Shown: positions 43,201-54,035 of the stretch, piece after piece
Layout: each line of letters opens with the position of its first letter
Position numbering within the stretch: the first letter of the stretch is position 1
Assembly: GCA_035326425.1 (NCBI GenBank)
Contig: DAOLFG010000017.1
Coordinates: forward strand, 23,757 to 87,756
Reading direction: 5' to 3'
Length of the DNA: 64,000 nucleotides
Source of the DNA: CALKJU01 sp035326425
GTDB taxonomy: Bacteria > Pseudomonadota > Alphaproteobacteria > Geminicoccales > Geminicoccaceae
Program-made: the position numbers and the translations under genes
The notes under the pieces: model-generated
Seen by the model: the letters and a program-made list of their open reading frames with translations, nothing else
Databases searched by the model: none
What the model was told of the DNA's origin: nothing

Positions 43201-43323
43201 TGGCGTGGTGCGGTGCGCGAGCTGCCGCCCTCGCCGTTCCTGCGCGACCTGCCGGCGAGCCTGCTGGTGCAGGAACGGGCGGCCCCGGCTCGCGCGCGGG
43301 CGCAGCAGCTCAGGCTGATCTAG
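40279..43323 (+). CDS. Endonuclease Q-UvrD/Rep helicase fusion
   Basis: This 1014-residue protein starts at a TTG 8 bases after hemB. Residues 1 to about 400 are an endonuclease Q-type domain. It has a PHP-like site DLHVHSKHSRATSRDL (6-21), VVGTGDCVHPGWL, VPAHIWTPWF, LTSNSDAHSP, then a zinc-finger segment ending CPVCG (Cys293, Cys296). Residues from about 465 form a complete superfamily 1A helicase. The readable motifs are Walker A AGPGSGKT (486-493), DELQD near 665, GDPDQAIYGFRGAD, NYRSTGSI, LTMHAAKGLEFPVVF and YVAMTRAED. EndoQ nicks 5' of uracil, hypoxanthine and abasic sites in archaea and some bacilli. A fused helicase would open the nicked strand. Function here is inferred from the domains. 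Confidence 0.87.
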   Translation: MAFHADLHVHSKHSRATSRDLDLEHLAWWAARKGIGVVGTGDCVHPGWLAELKDKLTPAGGGLFRLKPEIEAEVMRTLPPSCRRPVSFMLSTEISTIYKKGEKTRKVHHLIYAPDFDTADRLAASLARIGNIASDGRPILGLDSRDLLEIALESGPDAYLVPAHIWTPWFAALGSQSGFDSIAECYGDLAPHIFAVETGLSSDPSMNWRVSFLDRYRLTSNSDAHSPGKLGREATRFGCEPDYFAIRRALETGEGYLGTVEFFPEEGKYHLDGHRNCRVRLEPTETLARGGLCPVCGSKVTVGVAHRIEMLADRKEAEVVPPATAGEVDSLVPLPEILSEIVGSGVASNAVNRTYDRAVAALGPELALLGEVPVEDIARTDTLLAEAVERLRSGAVIREAGYDGEYGVIRLFEEGELSRRSRGELLFDAPVRRKAKQVAARPEVQAPPAPAAAQPLRLEADGILDGLDEDQRRAAELVDGPVVVLAGPGSGKTRMLTRRLAHLIVERGVLSEACLAVTFTRRATEELRQRLRALLPVGVPLCPVHSFHSLGLTILRRHAAALGLPAEFRIADEAERVAALAEAMGVTKARAARLVAAVSLAKRTSATAEGDAAEAGAVLKRLGKEQGWIDLDDLVDLAVELLEADAAVATAWRQRFRHVCVDELQDIDRRQYRLIELLAAPDGNLCVIGDPDQAIYGFRGADAAAFAKLAASFPTVRTVRLGRNYRSTGSIAGAAAGLVRGAADTVRPMGEPVVLRTAASEAEEAELVASTIERLLGGHDLLVAGEAASPLGYGDFAVLYRSDAQSAALREALDRAGIPFAKSTPAPITDRPAVRALLDRIDRAEGDSLADRIAEAAEALRLDGTDAAAIAEARQWITSIAASDAAQLREQAAMATEADFHDPRADRVSLLTMHAAKGLEFPVVFVVGLEDGLMPLRFGGERDGEGEAEERRLLYVAMTRAEDRLFLSRALKRAWRGAVRELPPSPFLRDLPASLLVQERAAPARARAQQLRLI

Positions 43324-44159
43324 AGACCCAGCCAGCCGGCGATGGCCTCGACCTGATCGTCGGCCATCAGGGCCGGGGCGTGGCCGGCGCCGGTGAAGGT
43401 GACGAGCTTCGCCTTGGGGCCGCGTCCGGTCATCGCCTCGGCGGTCTCGGCCGACAGCAGCAGGCTGTCGGCGCCTCGGATCAGCAGGGTCGGGCAGGCG
43501 ATGGCGTCGTAGACCGGCCAGATCTCGATGTCGGCGAGGCCGGCGCCGACGAAGGGCTGGCGGATACGCGGATCGTAGTGCAGCCGCCAGACGCTGCCAT
43601 CGGTCCGGGCGCTGTGGAAGGCGAGGTGCCGCCACTGGGCGTCGGTGAGCGGGCCGAAAGGCGCGTGGATCTGGCGCAGATGGGCCTCCAGCGCCGCGAG
43701 GTCGGGGAACGAGATGTCGAGGCCGAGATAGCGCCCGATCAGCTCCAGCGCCGATTTCGGCACCAGCGGGCCGACATCGTTGAGCACGAGCCGGCGGACC
43801 GGCGAGCCGGGCAGCGGGGCGAGGCCCATGCCGATCAGCCCGCCCATCGAGGTGCCGACCCAGTCGCAGGCCTCCACACCCAGCCGCCGCAGCGTCAGGC
43901 GGAGATGCTGGCAATAGATCGGCACGGCGTAGCGCAGGGGATCGACCAGCCAGTCGCTGCCGCCACGGCCGGCGACATCGAAGCACAGCACGCGGGCCTT
44001 GCGGGACAGCCGCTCGGCCAGGACGTCGAAGTCGCGACCGTTGCGCGTCAGCCCGTGGACGCAGACGACGGTGCGGTCGGCGGCCGGCGGACCCCAGTCG
44101 GTGAAGGCCAGCCGCAGCGTCGCCGTGCCGTCGCCGATCTCGACCTTGGCCTGTCGCAT
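43320..44159 (-). CDS. Alpha/beta hydrolase
   Basis: This 279-residue cytoplasmic protein has the alpha/beta hydrolase fold. VVCVHGLTRNG forms the oxyanion loop, the nucleophile Ser is in VGTSMGGLIG, the acid Asp in LLIRGADSLL and His in GAGHAPALM. The substrate is unknown. Its stop shares the four bases CTAG (43320-43323) with the stop of the convergent helicase gene, so both genes end at the same palindrome. Confidence 0.85.
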   Translation of the reverse strand: MRQAKVEIGDGTATLRLAFTDWGPPAADRTVVCVHGLTRNGRDFDVLAERLSRKARVLCFDVAGRGGSDWLVDPLRYAVPIYCQHLRLTLRRLGVEACDWVGTSMGGLIGMGLAPLPGSPVRRLVLNDVGPLVPKSALELIGRYLGLDISFPDLAALEAHLRQIHAPFGPLTDAQWRHLAFHSARTDGSVWRLHYDPRIRQPFVGAGLADIEIWPVYDAIACPTLLIRGADSLLLSAETAEAMTGRGPKAKLVTFTGAGHAPALMADDQVEAIAGWLGL

Positions 44160-44187
44160 GGATTCCTGCCCCTTGCCGGGGCGAGGC

Positions 44188-45138
44188 TCAGACCGCCGGG
44201 GCGCGCCCCGCCCTCGCCGGCACCTCGCCGCGCGCCGCCCCCAGCGTCACCACGCGCTGGTTCACCGTCTCGCGCCACAGGATATAGAGCCCGCTGGCCA
44301 CGACCAGGGCCATGCCGGCCAGCATCAGCGGGTCCGGCACGTCGCCGAACAGCATAGCGCCGAAGATCATGGCCCAGATCATCTGGGTGTACTGGAAGGG
44401 TGCCACCACCGCGGCCGGGCTGCCGCGCGTCGCCATCACCATGCCGGCCTGGCCGGCGCCCTGCAGCAGGCCCGCCGTCGCCAGCAGCGTCAGCTCGTGC
44501 ATGTTCGGCCACACCCAGCCCTGGACGGCGAAGGGGGCCGAGACCACGAAGATCGCCACGAACAGGCTGAACAGGATGGGGGCCGCCGGCTCGCGCGCGC
44601 CGATGCGGCGGAGCACCACGAACGACACCGCGCCCAGCACGGCCGCGGTGATCCCGAGCAGATGGCCGAGGCCCAGGAGGTCGAACTCGGGCCGGATCAT
44701 GACGAGCACGCCAAGGAAGCCGACGCCGGCCGCCGACCAGCGCCGCCAGCCCACCGACTCCTTCAGCAGCCAGGGCGACAGGGCCGTCACGATGATCGGC
44801 GAGGCGAACAGGATGGCGTAGGCGTCGGCCAGCGGCAGCAGGGCGAAGGCCTTCCAGGCACAGACAGCGCAGAACGCGGTCAGCACGCCGCGGGTGACGA
44901 CGAGGCCCCACAGCTTCGGCTTGAGGGCGGCGAGGCCGCCGCGGCCCCTGGTCAGCGTCAGCACCGGCAGCAGCGCGAACAGCGACAGGATGGCCGCGAT
45001 GGAGAAGACCGACAGCCGGCCGCTCGCCACCTTGACGGCGGCGTCCGCCGTCGAGAACGAGGCGTAGCTGAGCAGGGCGAACCCGATCCCGCGGACGATG
45101 GACCCCTCGGTCGAGGGGGAAGCGACTGCGGTGGCCAT
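44188..45138 (-). CDS. EamA/DMT-family transporter
   Basis: This 316-residue inner-membrane protein has about ten helices in two EamA repeats; the first starts RGIGFALLSYASFSTADAAVKVASG and the second ITAAVLGAVSFVVLRRIGA. The family exports amino acids, nucleosides or other metabolites. A cysteine synthase gene lies upstream on the same strand, after 122 bases with an inverted repeat (45217-45233). An exporter next to cysK could handle cysteine-pathway metabolites, as E. coli EamA does, but this is speculation. Confidence 0.85.
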   Translation of the reverse strand: MATAVASPSTEGSIVRGIGFALLSYASFSTADAAVKVASGRLSVFSIAAILSLFALLPVLTLTRGRGGLAALKPKLWGLVVTRGVLTAFCAVCAWKAFALLPLADAYAILFASPIIVTALSPWLLKESVGWRRWSAAGVGFLGVLVMIRPEFDLLGLGHLLGITAAVLGAVSFVVLRRIGAREPAAPILFSLFVAIFVVSAPFAVQGWVWPNMHELTLLATAGLLQGAGQAGMVMATRGSPAAVVAPFQYTQMIWAMIFGAMLFGDVPDPLMLAGMALVVASGLYILWRETVNQRVVTLGAARGEVPARAGRAPAV

Positions 45139-45216
45139 CGAGGTCCTCTGGATCGGTCAAGTGACACAGAGGAAGATAGTCGATCGGGGGTGGTGATTCG
45201 GATAACGCTTTGCGCA

Positions 45217-45233
45217 TTGCTGCAATGCAGCAA
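45217..45233. promoter_or_regulatory. 17-base inverted repeat between cysK and the EamA gene
   Basis: TTGCTGC and GCAGCAA are exact arms around AAT. The symmetry continues outward with GC/GC after one mismatch. It lies about 80 bases upstream of the EamA start and 28 bases past the cysK stop. No T-run follows, so an operator for the exporter gene is more likely than a terminator. Confidence 0.45.
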
Positions 45234-45260
45234 CGCGTTCGTGGCAGCGACGCAACAGTC

Positions 45261-46220
45261 CTAGCTGTCGGAGAACAGCTCGGTCGACAGGTAGCGCTCG
45301 GCGAAGGAGGCGACGATGGCGACGATGCGCTTGCCGGCCATCTCCGGCCGCGACGCGATCTCGAGCGCCGCCGCCAGCGTGGCGCCCGAGGAGATGCCGA
45401 CCGGGATACCCTCCATCGCCGCCACCTCGCGGGCGGTGGCGAAGGCGGTCTCGTTGCCGATGGCCAGCACCTCGTCGATCAGGTCGCGGTCGAGGATGCG
45501 CGGCACGAAGCCGGCGCCGAGGCCCTGGATCTTGTGGGGGCCCGGCTTGCCGCCGGCCAGCACCGGGCTGTCCTCGGGCTCGACCGCCACGATGCGCAGC
45601 TCCTTCAGCCGCGGCTTCAGCACCTGGGCACAGCCGGTGATGGTGCCGCCGGTGCCGATGCCGGCGACGATCGCGTCGACCCGGCCGCCGGTGTCGCGCC
45701 AGATCTCCTCGGCCGTGGTCCGACGATGCACCGCCGGGTTGGCCGGGTTCTCGAACTGCTGCAGGACGATCGACCCCGGCAGCTCGCGGCGCAGCCGCTC
45801 GGCGGCGTCGATGGCGCCGCGCATGCCCTTGGCCGCCGGCGTCAGCTCCAGCTCGGCGCCGAGGAAGCGCAGCATCCGCCGGCGCTCGACCGACATGCTC
45901 TCGGGCATGGTGAGGATCAGCCGGTAGCCCTTGGCGGCGCAGACGAAGGCGAGGGCGATGCCGGTGTTGCCCGAGGTGGGCTCGATGATGACGCCGCCCG
46001 GCTTCAGGCGCCCCGCCGCCTCGGCCGCCTCGATCATCGCCAGGGCGATGCGGTCCTTCACCGAGGCCAGGGGATTGAAGAACTCGAGCTTGGCCAGGAT
46101 CTCGGCCTCGCAGCCGCGCGCCGCGGGCAGGCGGTTGAGGCGCACCAGGGGCGTGTTGCCGATCGTCTCGCAGATCGAGCCGTAGATTCCGCCCCGCCCC
46201 ACCTCACCCGCCTGCTGCAT
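45261..46220 (-). CDS. cysK: Cysteine synthase (O-acetylserine sulfhydrylase)
   Basis: This 319-residue PLP enzyme makes cysteine from O-acetylserine and sulfide. The PLP lysine is Lys55 in NPLASVKDRIA, the substrate loop is TSGNTG (82-87) and the phosphate loop is GIGTGGTITG. The SGATLAAALE segment near the end is standard. I use the ATG at 46220, preceded by GAGGTG; the ATG at 46271 has no ribosome site. Cytoplasmic. Confidence 0.92.
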   Translation of the reverse strand: MQQAGEVGRGGIYGSICETIGNTPLVRLNRLPAARGCEAEILAKLEFFNPLASVKDRIALAMIEAAEAAGRLKPGGVIIEPTSGNTGIALAFVCAAKGYRLILTMPESMSVERRRMLRFLGAELELTPAAKGMRGAIDAAERLRRELPGSIVLQQFENPANPAVHRRTTAEEIWRDTGGRVDAIVAGIGTGGTITGCAQVLKPRLKELRIVAVEPEDSPVLAGGKPGPHKIQGLGAGFVPRILDRDLIDEVLAIGNETAFATAREVAAMEGIPVGISSGATLAAALEIASRPEMAGKRIVAIVASFAERYLSTELFSDS

Positions 46221-47785
46221 CGGCCACACCTCGCCCGCTCGTTCGGATCCCGCGGCGGCGAATGTAGCCACCGGGCCGCCGCCGTCCAGCCGCAGCGGCA
46301 GCCTCGCTGTTCAGCCGACCGGTCCGGGGCTACATCGGCGGGCGGCTGGCCGGGCGGGGATTGGAGTGCGGGCATGGTTTGGTGGCTGACCCGATGGCTG
46401 AGGCGCGCCGTCCTGCTGCTGGCCGTGGTGTTCGCGACGCTGCTGGCCGGGCGCGCCATCGACACCCAGCGCGGCCCGCCATTGCAGCCCTGGCACACCC
46501 ATGTCCCGAAAGAGCTGGACCGGACCGAGCTCGAGCGCACCGACTGGGCCGGATACCTCGCCGCCGAGCAGGCGGCGTTCGATGGCGTGCGCCGGGAGGT
46601 GACCGACAGGCTGCCGCCCGAGGCGCGGGTGCCGGCCAACCGCTACTTCGCCGGCAGCCCGATCCATCCCGCTGCGTTCGCGCACGACTGGAACCGCTCG
46701 TTCGCGCTGGAGCCGGACGGGCCGCCGAAGGGTGTGGTGGTGCTGCTGCACGGCCTCACCGACGCGCCCTACAGCCTGCGCCACGTCGCGCGCCTCTACC
46801 GCGCGCACGGCTACCTGGCACTCGGCATCCGGCTGCCGGCCCACGGCACGGTGCCGGCGGCGCTCACCGAGGTCGAATGGGAGGACTGGCTGGCGGCGAC
46901 CCGGCTGGCGGTGCGCGAGGCGCGGCGCAGGGTCGCGGCGCCGGCCCCCTTGCACATCGTCGGCTATTCCAACGGCGGCGCCCTGGCGCTGAAATATGCG
47001 CTGGATGCCATCGAGGACGGGCAGCTCGCCCGGCCCGACAGGCTGGTGCTGATCTCGCCGATGATCGGCGTCACCGCCTTTGCGCGCTTCGCGGGGCTCG
47101 CCGGCCTGCCGGCGATCTTCCCGGCCTTCGCCAAGGCCGCCTGGCTGGACAGCCTACCGGAGTTCAATCCGTTCAAGTACAACTCCTTCCCGGTCAACGC
47201 CGCCCGCCAGTCGTCGCGGCTGACCGGTGCGCTGCAGGGCCAGATCGCCGACTTCGCCGGGCGCGGGCTGCTCGGCCGGCTGCCGCCGACCCTGACCTTC
47301 CAGTCGGTGCTCGATTCGACGGTGAGCGCCAGCGCGGTGGTCACGGCGTTCTACGGGCGGCTGCCGGACAATGGCAGCGAGCTGGTGCTGTTCGACCTCA
47401 ACCGCGGCACCAAGCTCGGCCCGCTGATCCAACCCTCGGCGGAGGCCATGCTCGGCCGGATGCTGCCGCCGCCGCCACGCGCCTTCCGGTCGACCGTGAT
47501 CAACAACGCCATCACCGGCAGCGACGAGGTGGCCGAGAGCGTCGTCGAGCCGGGCAGCAGCGAGGAGCGCTCGCGACCGCTGGGGCTGGTCTATCCGAGG
47601 AGCGTCGTCTCGCTGTCGCACGTCGCCCTGCCCTTCCCGCTCAGCGACAGCCTCTACGGCCTCGAGCCCGACGAGGACGAGTTCTTCGGCGTCCACCTCG
47701 GCACGGTGGCGGCGCGCGGCGAGCGCGGCACGCTGATCGTCAGCATCGATTCGCTGCTGCGGATGTCGTCCAACCCGTTCTTCGC

Positions 47786-49615
<1,830 letters not shown>

Positions 49616-49625
49616 GCCTGTTGAC

Positions 49626-52070
49626 TCAGATCGAGATGCCCTGGGCCGGCCAGTGTACCCAGGTGGCCAGATGCAGCCGGCGCATCAGCGCCGGGCTCTC
49701 GAGGATGGCACGGCGCTCGGCCTTGTCGAGGGCGGCGGGCCCGAGGAACACCGCCTTGCGCTCCAGCAGCGCGGGCGGCGGCGCGGTGCCCTCCAGCTCG
49801 CGCCGGTCGATCAGGTCGACATGCAGGGCATTGCGCCGGGGATCCATGAGCGAGCGGACGAACGGGTCCGGGGCCCGCGGCTCGGCGGCCTTCTGCCAGA
49901 GCAGCGCATCCAGGCGCCGCAGCACCGGCGGCGGGGCGGTCTCCTCCTGGATCAGCAGCAGGCCGCGCCGGCGCAGCGTGTCCGCCATGTCGTCCCGGCC
50001 GGAGACCAGCGCCAACGGAATAGCGAGGCACAGGCCGGCGAGCACGGGCGTCAGCCACAGCAGCAGCATCGGCGTGGCGAAGCCGATGAGCAGGGTGGCG
50101 GCGATGCCGGCGACGGTGACCCAGCCGAAGGTGCCGATGGCGGCGCGCAGGCTGCCGGACTCGGCCTGCCGCTTCTGCGGGCTCCAGTCGATGGCGGCAC
50201 CGAGCAGGATCGAGCTGACGAAGCGGGTGTGGAACAGCATCATGATCGGCGCCAGCAGCGCCGAGTAGACGGTCTCGACGACCGCGCTCGCCAGCAGCCG
50301 CACGGCACCGCCGAGCTTGCGGCGGCGCGGCCCGTCGATCAGGGCCAGCAGCAGGCCCATGACGCGGGGCAGGAACAGCAGGCCCAACGTGGCGAGGAGC
50401 AGCACCGTGGCCTCGGTGCCCACCGACACCGGCAGGGTCGGGAACGGCCAGCCGGCGGTGAAGTAGACCGGCTGGCCGTAGGTCAGCTCCCAGGCCTGGG
50501 CGGCCGACAGCATGAGGAACAGCAGCCAGAGCGGCGAGGTGACGTAGGCCATCACGCCGATCGCCAGGTGGAGCCGGCTGACCCAGTGCAGGTTGCGCCC
50601 GAACAGCACCCGCAAGTGCTGCATGTTGCCCTGGCACCAGCGACGGTCGCGGGTGGCGAACTCCTCGATGCCGGGAGGCGACTCCTCATAGGATTCGTGC
50701 AGGTCGTCGGCGATCCAGACCTGCCAGCCGCCGCGGCGCATGAGGGCTGCCTCGACGAAGTCGTGGCTCAGGATCTCGCCCCCCAGGGGGGCCCGTCCGG
50801 GCAGCAGCGGCAGGCCGCAGAGCTTCACCCAGGGGGCTATGCGGATGATGGCGTTGTGGCCCCAGTAGTTGCCCTCGCCCATCGCCCAGTAGCTGATGCC
50901 GGTGGCGGACAGCGGCCCGTAGAGCTCGCCGGCCAGCTGCAGGAAGCGCGCGAACATGGTGCGGCCGCGGATCAACTTGGGCGGGGCCTGTATCAGGCCG
51001 ACCTGCGGATTGGCGTCCATCCGCTCGACCAGCGCGACCATGCTGCGCGCCGTCATCAGGCTGTCGGCGTCCAGCACCAGCATGTAGGCGTAGCCGCTGC
51101 CCCAGCGGGTCAGGAAGTCCTCGATGTTGCCGCTCTTGCGGCGGCGGTTCTTCAGGCGGCGGCGATAGAAGATGCGGTCGCCGCCGGGCACCGCCTGCCG
51201 CAACGCCTGCCAAGCGTCGATCTCGGCGAGCCAGACATCGGGATCGGTGGTGTCGCTGAGGATGAACAGGTCGAAGCGGCCGCCCTGCGGGCCGGCCTCG
51301 GCGAGATCCTCCCACATCGCCCGCAGCCCGGCGAACACCCGCTGGGGATCCTCGTTGTAGATCGGCATCACCAGCGCCGTGCGCTGGCCGGTGGGAAGCT
51401 GGACCGGCCGGTCCGGCGCCGGCCGGGAGCGAGCGAGGATGCGGCCCAGCATCACGGCCGCCCCGGCGCTCAGCGTCCAGAACGACTGGGCCAGCCAGAG
51501 CAGCAGGATGGCGAAGACGGCGGTATGGGCGATGTCGAGCAGGCTCAGGCCGTCGGTGGCCAGGATCTGGAGGAAGGTGCTCGTCCCCCAGAAGGTGGTC
51601 GTCAGGATGAGGGCGGTGAAGGCCAGCCGGCGATGCCGGGCGCGGCGCGACAGCTCGGCCTCGCGCTCCTCGGCCTCGTCGTGCAGCCCGTCGCCGTTGC
51701 GCGGCACCACCAGCCGCCGCAGCCGCCACGCGGCGCGCCGCCAGTCGATGACCGAGCCCAACTGCTGCGACAGGATCTCGAGTGGATTGGCCGACGGAGC
51801 GACCAGTCGGCCCTCGTCTACCTCGGGCTCGTCGCCCCAGAGCTGCGAGCGCGCCGCCTCCAGGGAGACGAGGATCGCTTCCTCGGTGGAATCGACGTCG
51901 AGGCTGTGGGAGCAGCGCGCCACGACCTCGCGGCTCAGCGCCTCGGCCGCCAGCTCGTCGAGGCCGGCCGCCCGCAAATAGGCGACGACACGCTCCTGGG
52001 CCAAGCCCCAGCGCCCCGACGATCTTCCCGAGCCGTGTCGCGGCAGACTAGTCACGGCGGAGCTGTGCAT
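49626..52070 (-). CDS. opgH: Glucan biosynthesis glucosyltransferase OpgH (MdoH)
   Basis: This 814-residue inner-membrane GT2 enzyme makes the beta-1,2-linked backbone of osmoregulated periplasmic glucans. Catalytic motifs are MPIYNEDPQRVFAGL, LSDTTDPDVW, LDADSLMTARSM, and RDRRWCQGNMQHL, the Q/RxxRW-type motif. About eight helices flank the domain. The N-terminal 120 residues form a soluble acidic extension. Transcribed after opgG with a 33-base gap. A long open frame on the opposite strand through this gene is a codon-bias shadow. Confidence 0.93.
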   Translation of the reverse strand: MHSSAVTSLPRHGSGRSSGRWGLAQERVVAYLRAAGLDELAAEALSREVVARCSHSLDVDSTEEAILVSLEAARSQLWGDEPEVDEGRLVAPSANPLEILSQQLGSVIDWRRAAWRLRRLVVPRNGDGLHDEAEEREAELSRRARHRRLAFTALILTTTFWGTSTFLQILATDGLSLLDIAHTAVFAILLLWLAQSFWTLSAGAAVMLGRILARSRPAPDRPVQLPTGQRTALVMPIYNEDPQRVFAGLRAMWEDLAEAGPQGGRFDLFILSDTTDPDVWLAEIDAWQALRQAVPGGDRIFYRRRLKNRRRKSGNIEDFLTRWGSGYAYMLVLDADSLMTARSMVALVERMDANPQVGLIQAPPKLIRGRTMFARFLQLAGELYGPLSATGISYWAMGEGNYWGHNAIIRIAPWVKLCGLPLLPGRAPLGGEILSHDFVEAALMRRGGWQVWIADDLHESYEESPPGIEEFATRDRRWCQGNMQHLRVLFGRNLHWVSRLHLAIGVMAYVTSPLWLLFLMLSAAQAWELTYGQPVYFTAGWPFPTLPVSVGTEATVLLLATLGLLFLPRVMGLLLALIDGPRRRKLGGAVRLLASAVVETVYSALLAPIMMLFHTRFVSSILLGAAIDWSPQKRQAESGSLRAAIGTFGWVTVAGIAATLLIGFATPMLLLWLTPVLAGLCLAIPLALVSGRDDMADTLRRRGLLLIQEETAPPPVLRRLDALLWQKAAEPRAPDPFVRSLMDPRRNALHVDLIDRRELEGTAPPPALLERKAVFLGPAALDKAERRAILESPALMRRLHLATWVHWPAQGISI

Positions 52071-52103
52071 CAGCGAGCCTCGCGCGCCTTCCGCCTTATT
52101 TGG

Positions 52104-53678
52104 TCAGGTCTTGTCGATGCGGTAAAGCCATGTCTCGGAGATCTGGCGGGCACCGTTGGTGAGCAGGCTGCGCAGTTCCACGCCGTCTTTTCCTTCCGGC
52201 CGGATGTCGATCGTGACCCGCCAACCGTTCGTCACCGGGTTCCGCTCCAGCAACGCCGGCGAGCACGTACCGTTCCGACATTCGAGCACGACTTCCGGCC
52301 GGGCGTCGGGCGCCAGCGCGTCGGGCGCCGGCGGGCCGAAATCGACGATCAGCCGGCGCGAATCGGCGATGCGCTCCGGGGCCGTGGGGCCACCGGCGAT
52401 GCCGACACGGGTACCGAGCACCGGTGCCAGGCCCACGGCCAGCGGCTCCTGCAGCGACCAGATCAGCCGGTACGAGAAGCGCAGCTCCTGGCCTACGGTG
52501 ACGGCGGCCATCGGCGTCCAGAAGGCGACGATGTTGTCGTGGGTCTCGTCGGGCGTGGGGATCTCGATCAGGCGCACCGAGCCCTTGCCCCAGGCCCCCT
52601 TGGGCTCGACCCACAAGTGCGGCCGCAGCTCGTACCGGGCGTCGAGATCCTCGTAGTTGCTGAACTCGCGGTTGCGCTGCAAGAGGCCGAAGCCGCGCGG
52701 ATTGTCCTCCTCGAAGACGCTGAGCCTGAGGTCGCTCGGGTTGACCAGCGGCCGCCAGGTCAGCTCGCCGCTGCCGCGCCAGACCGACAGGCCCTCGCTG
52801 TCGTGGACCTGCGGCCGCCAGTCGTCGACGTTCACCCGGTCGTTGTCGCCGAAATAGAACATGCTGGTCAGCGGCGCGATGCCGACCTGCTCGACATCCG
52901 CCCGGAAGAACAGGGAGGCGTCGACGTCGACGATCGTCCGCTCGCGCGGCGCCACGTCGAAGCGGTAGGCGCCGACGACGCTGGGGCTGTCGAGCAGGGC
53001 ATAGATGACCAGCGGCTCGAACGGCTGCAGCGGCCGCTCGATCCAGAAATGGGTGAAGCTGGGGAACTCCTCGGGCCGGCCGAGGCCGGTGTTGAGGGCG
53101 AGGCCACGCGCCGACAGGCCGTAGCGGGTACCCTTGGCGAGAGCGCGGAAGTAGCTGGCACCCAGGAAGACCAGCAGGTCGTCGAGCGCCGGGCCGCCGT
53201 GCAGCGGATAGTGGACGCGAAAGCCCGCGAAGCCCATGTCGGGCCGCAGGTGCTCCTCGATGCGGTTCGGCCCGAAGTCGAACAGCGAGGCGTCGTAGAG
53301 CACCTCCTGCGCCTGGCCGTCGGCGACGACGTGGATGTGCACCGGCTCACGGAAATAGGAGCCGGGATGGAAAAACTGCAGCTGGTAGCCGGGCGCGCCG
53401 GCCCAGACCGCGTGCTCGGGCCTGAATCGGATCTGGCGGTACTGGTCGTAGCTGAGCTGCGTCAGCTCGGCGGGGGCCTGCGGCCGCGCCTGGTAGGCCT
53501 CCTGGGCCATGTCGCGGGCGCGCTGGATCAGCCGCTCGAACGAGAACGGATGCGCCTCACCCAGCGCCGGCGCCTGCGCCCAGGCCCGACGGCCCGGCGC
53601 CGTCGCCAGCAGCGCAAGGGAAGACACGGTCAACGCCAAGGTACGGCGCGACAAGCGCTGCGCGCAGATTCCGCTCAC
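52104..53678 (-). CDS. opgG: Glucan biosynthesis protein OpgG (MdoG)
   Basis: This 524-residue periplasmic protein is needed to make or branch osmoregulated periplasmic glucans. It has a signal with twin-arginine character, RLSRRTLALTVSSLALLATAP, cleaved near AWA. The mature region FSFERLIQRARDMAQEAY and ASYFRALAKGTRYGLSARGLALNT are MdoG hallmarks. I chose the GTG at 53678 because it puts the signal near the N-terminus; the ATG at 53771 would add 31 residues and cannot be excluded. First gene of opgGH. A short palindrome AAGTTAAACTT lies upstream at 53821-53831. Confidence 0.9.
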   Translation of the reverse strand: MSGICAQRLSRRTLALTVSSLALLATAPGRRAWAQAPALGEAHPFSFERLIQRARDMAQEAYQARPQAPAELTQLSYDQYRQIRFRPEHAVWAGAPGYQLQFFHPGSYFREPVHIHVVADGQAQEVLYDASLFDFGPNRIEEHLRPDMGFAGFRVHYPLHGGPALDDLLVFLGASYFRALAKGTRYGLSARGLALNTGLGRPEEFPSFTHFWIERPLQPFEPLVIYALLDSPSVVGAYRFDVAPRERTIVDVDASLFFRADVEQVGIAPLTSMFYFGDNDRVNVDDWRPQVHDSEGLSVWRGSGELTWRPLVNPSDLRLSVFEEDNPRGFGLLQRNREFSNYEDLDARYELRPHLWVEPKGAWGKGSVRLIEIPTPDETHDNIVAFWTPMAAVTVGQELRFSYRLIWSLQEPLAVGLAPVLGTRVGIAGGPTAPERIADSRRLIVDFGPPAPDALAPDARPEVVLECRNGTCSPALLERNPVTNGWRVTIDIRPEGKDGVELRSLLTNGARQISETWLYRIDKT

Positions 53679-54035
53679 GACGCGAGGTGCTTCCCCTTCA
53701 GGGCAGGAGCGCTTTCTGCTGCGCCACGAGACCGCCGCCGCCCCCGCGACCGGCGATTTCCACAATGCCATCAGCGCGCGCCCCGCAAATGAAGTTTAGA
53801 CCGGTTTCTTTGATCCCAACAAGTTAAACTTCCCAACGGGCCCGCCCCCTCCTCAAGCGCACCGGATCCCGCCGCCGGAGCCGCCGGCTCCATCGGGCGC
53901 TGCGGCCGATTTCCTCTCGCAAGCGCAGCACCGAGCACTGCCGAAACCTCGTCCACCCCTGTTTGTGACGGCCAAGGCTCGTCGCGCGCTATATAGTGTC
54001 GCCAGCGGCTTTTGCCCGCCTCGAAGGAGGTCCCG

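Noticed and set aside
53940..54035. TATATA element near 53990 as a promoter of the TPR gene
   Set aside because: A -10-like TATATA is present, but no -35 at an acceptable distance (TTGTGA is 21 bases away), so it is not listed as a promoter.
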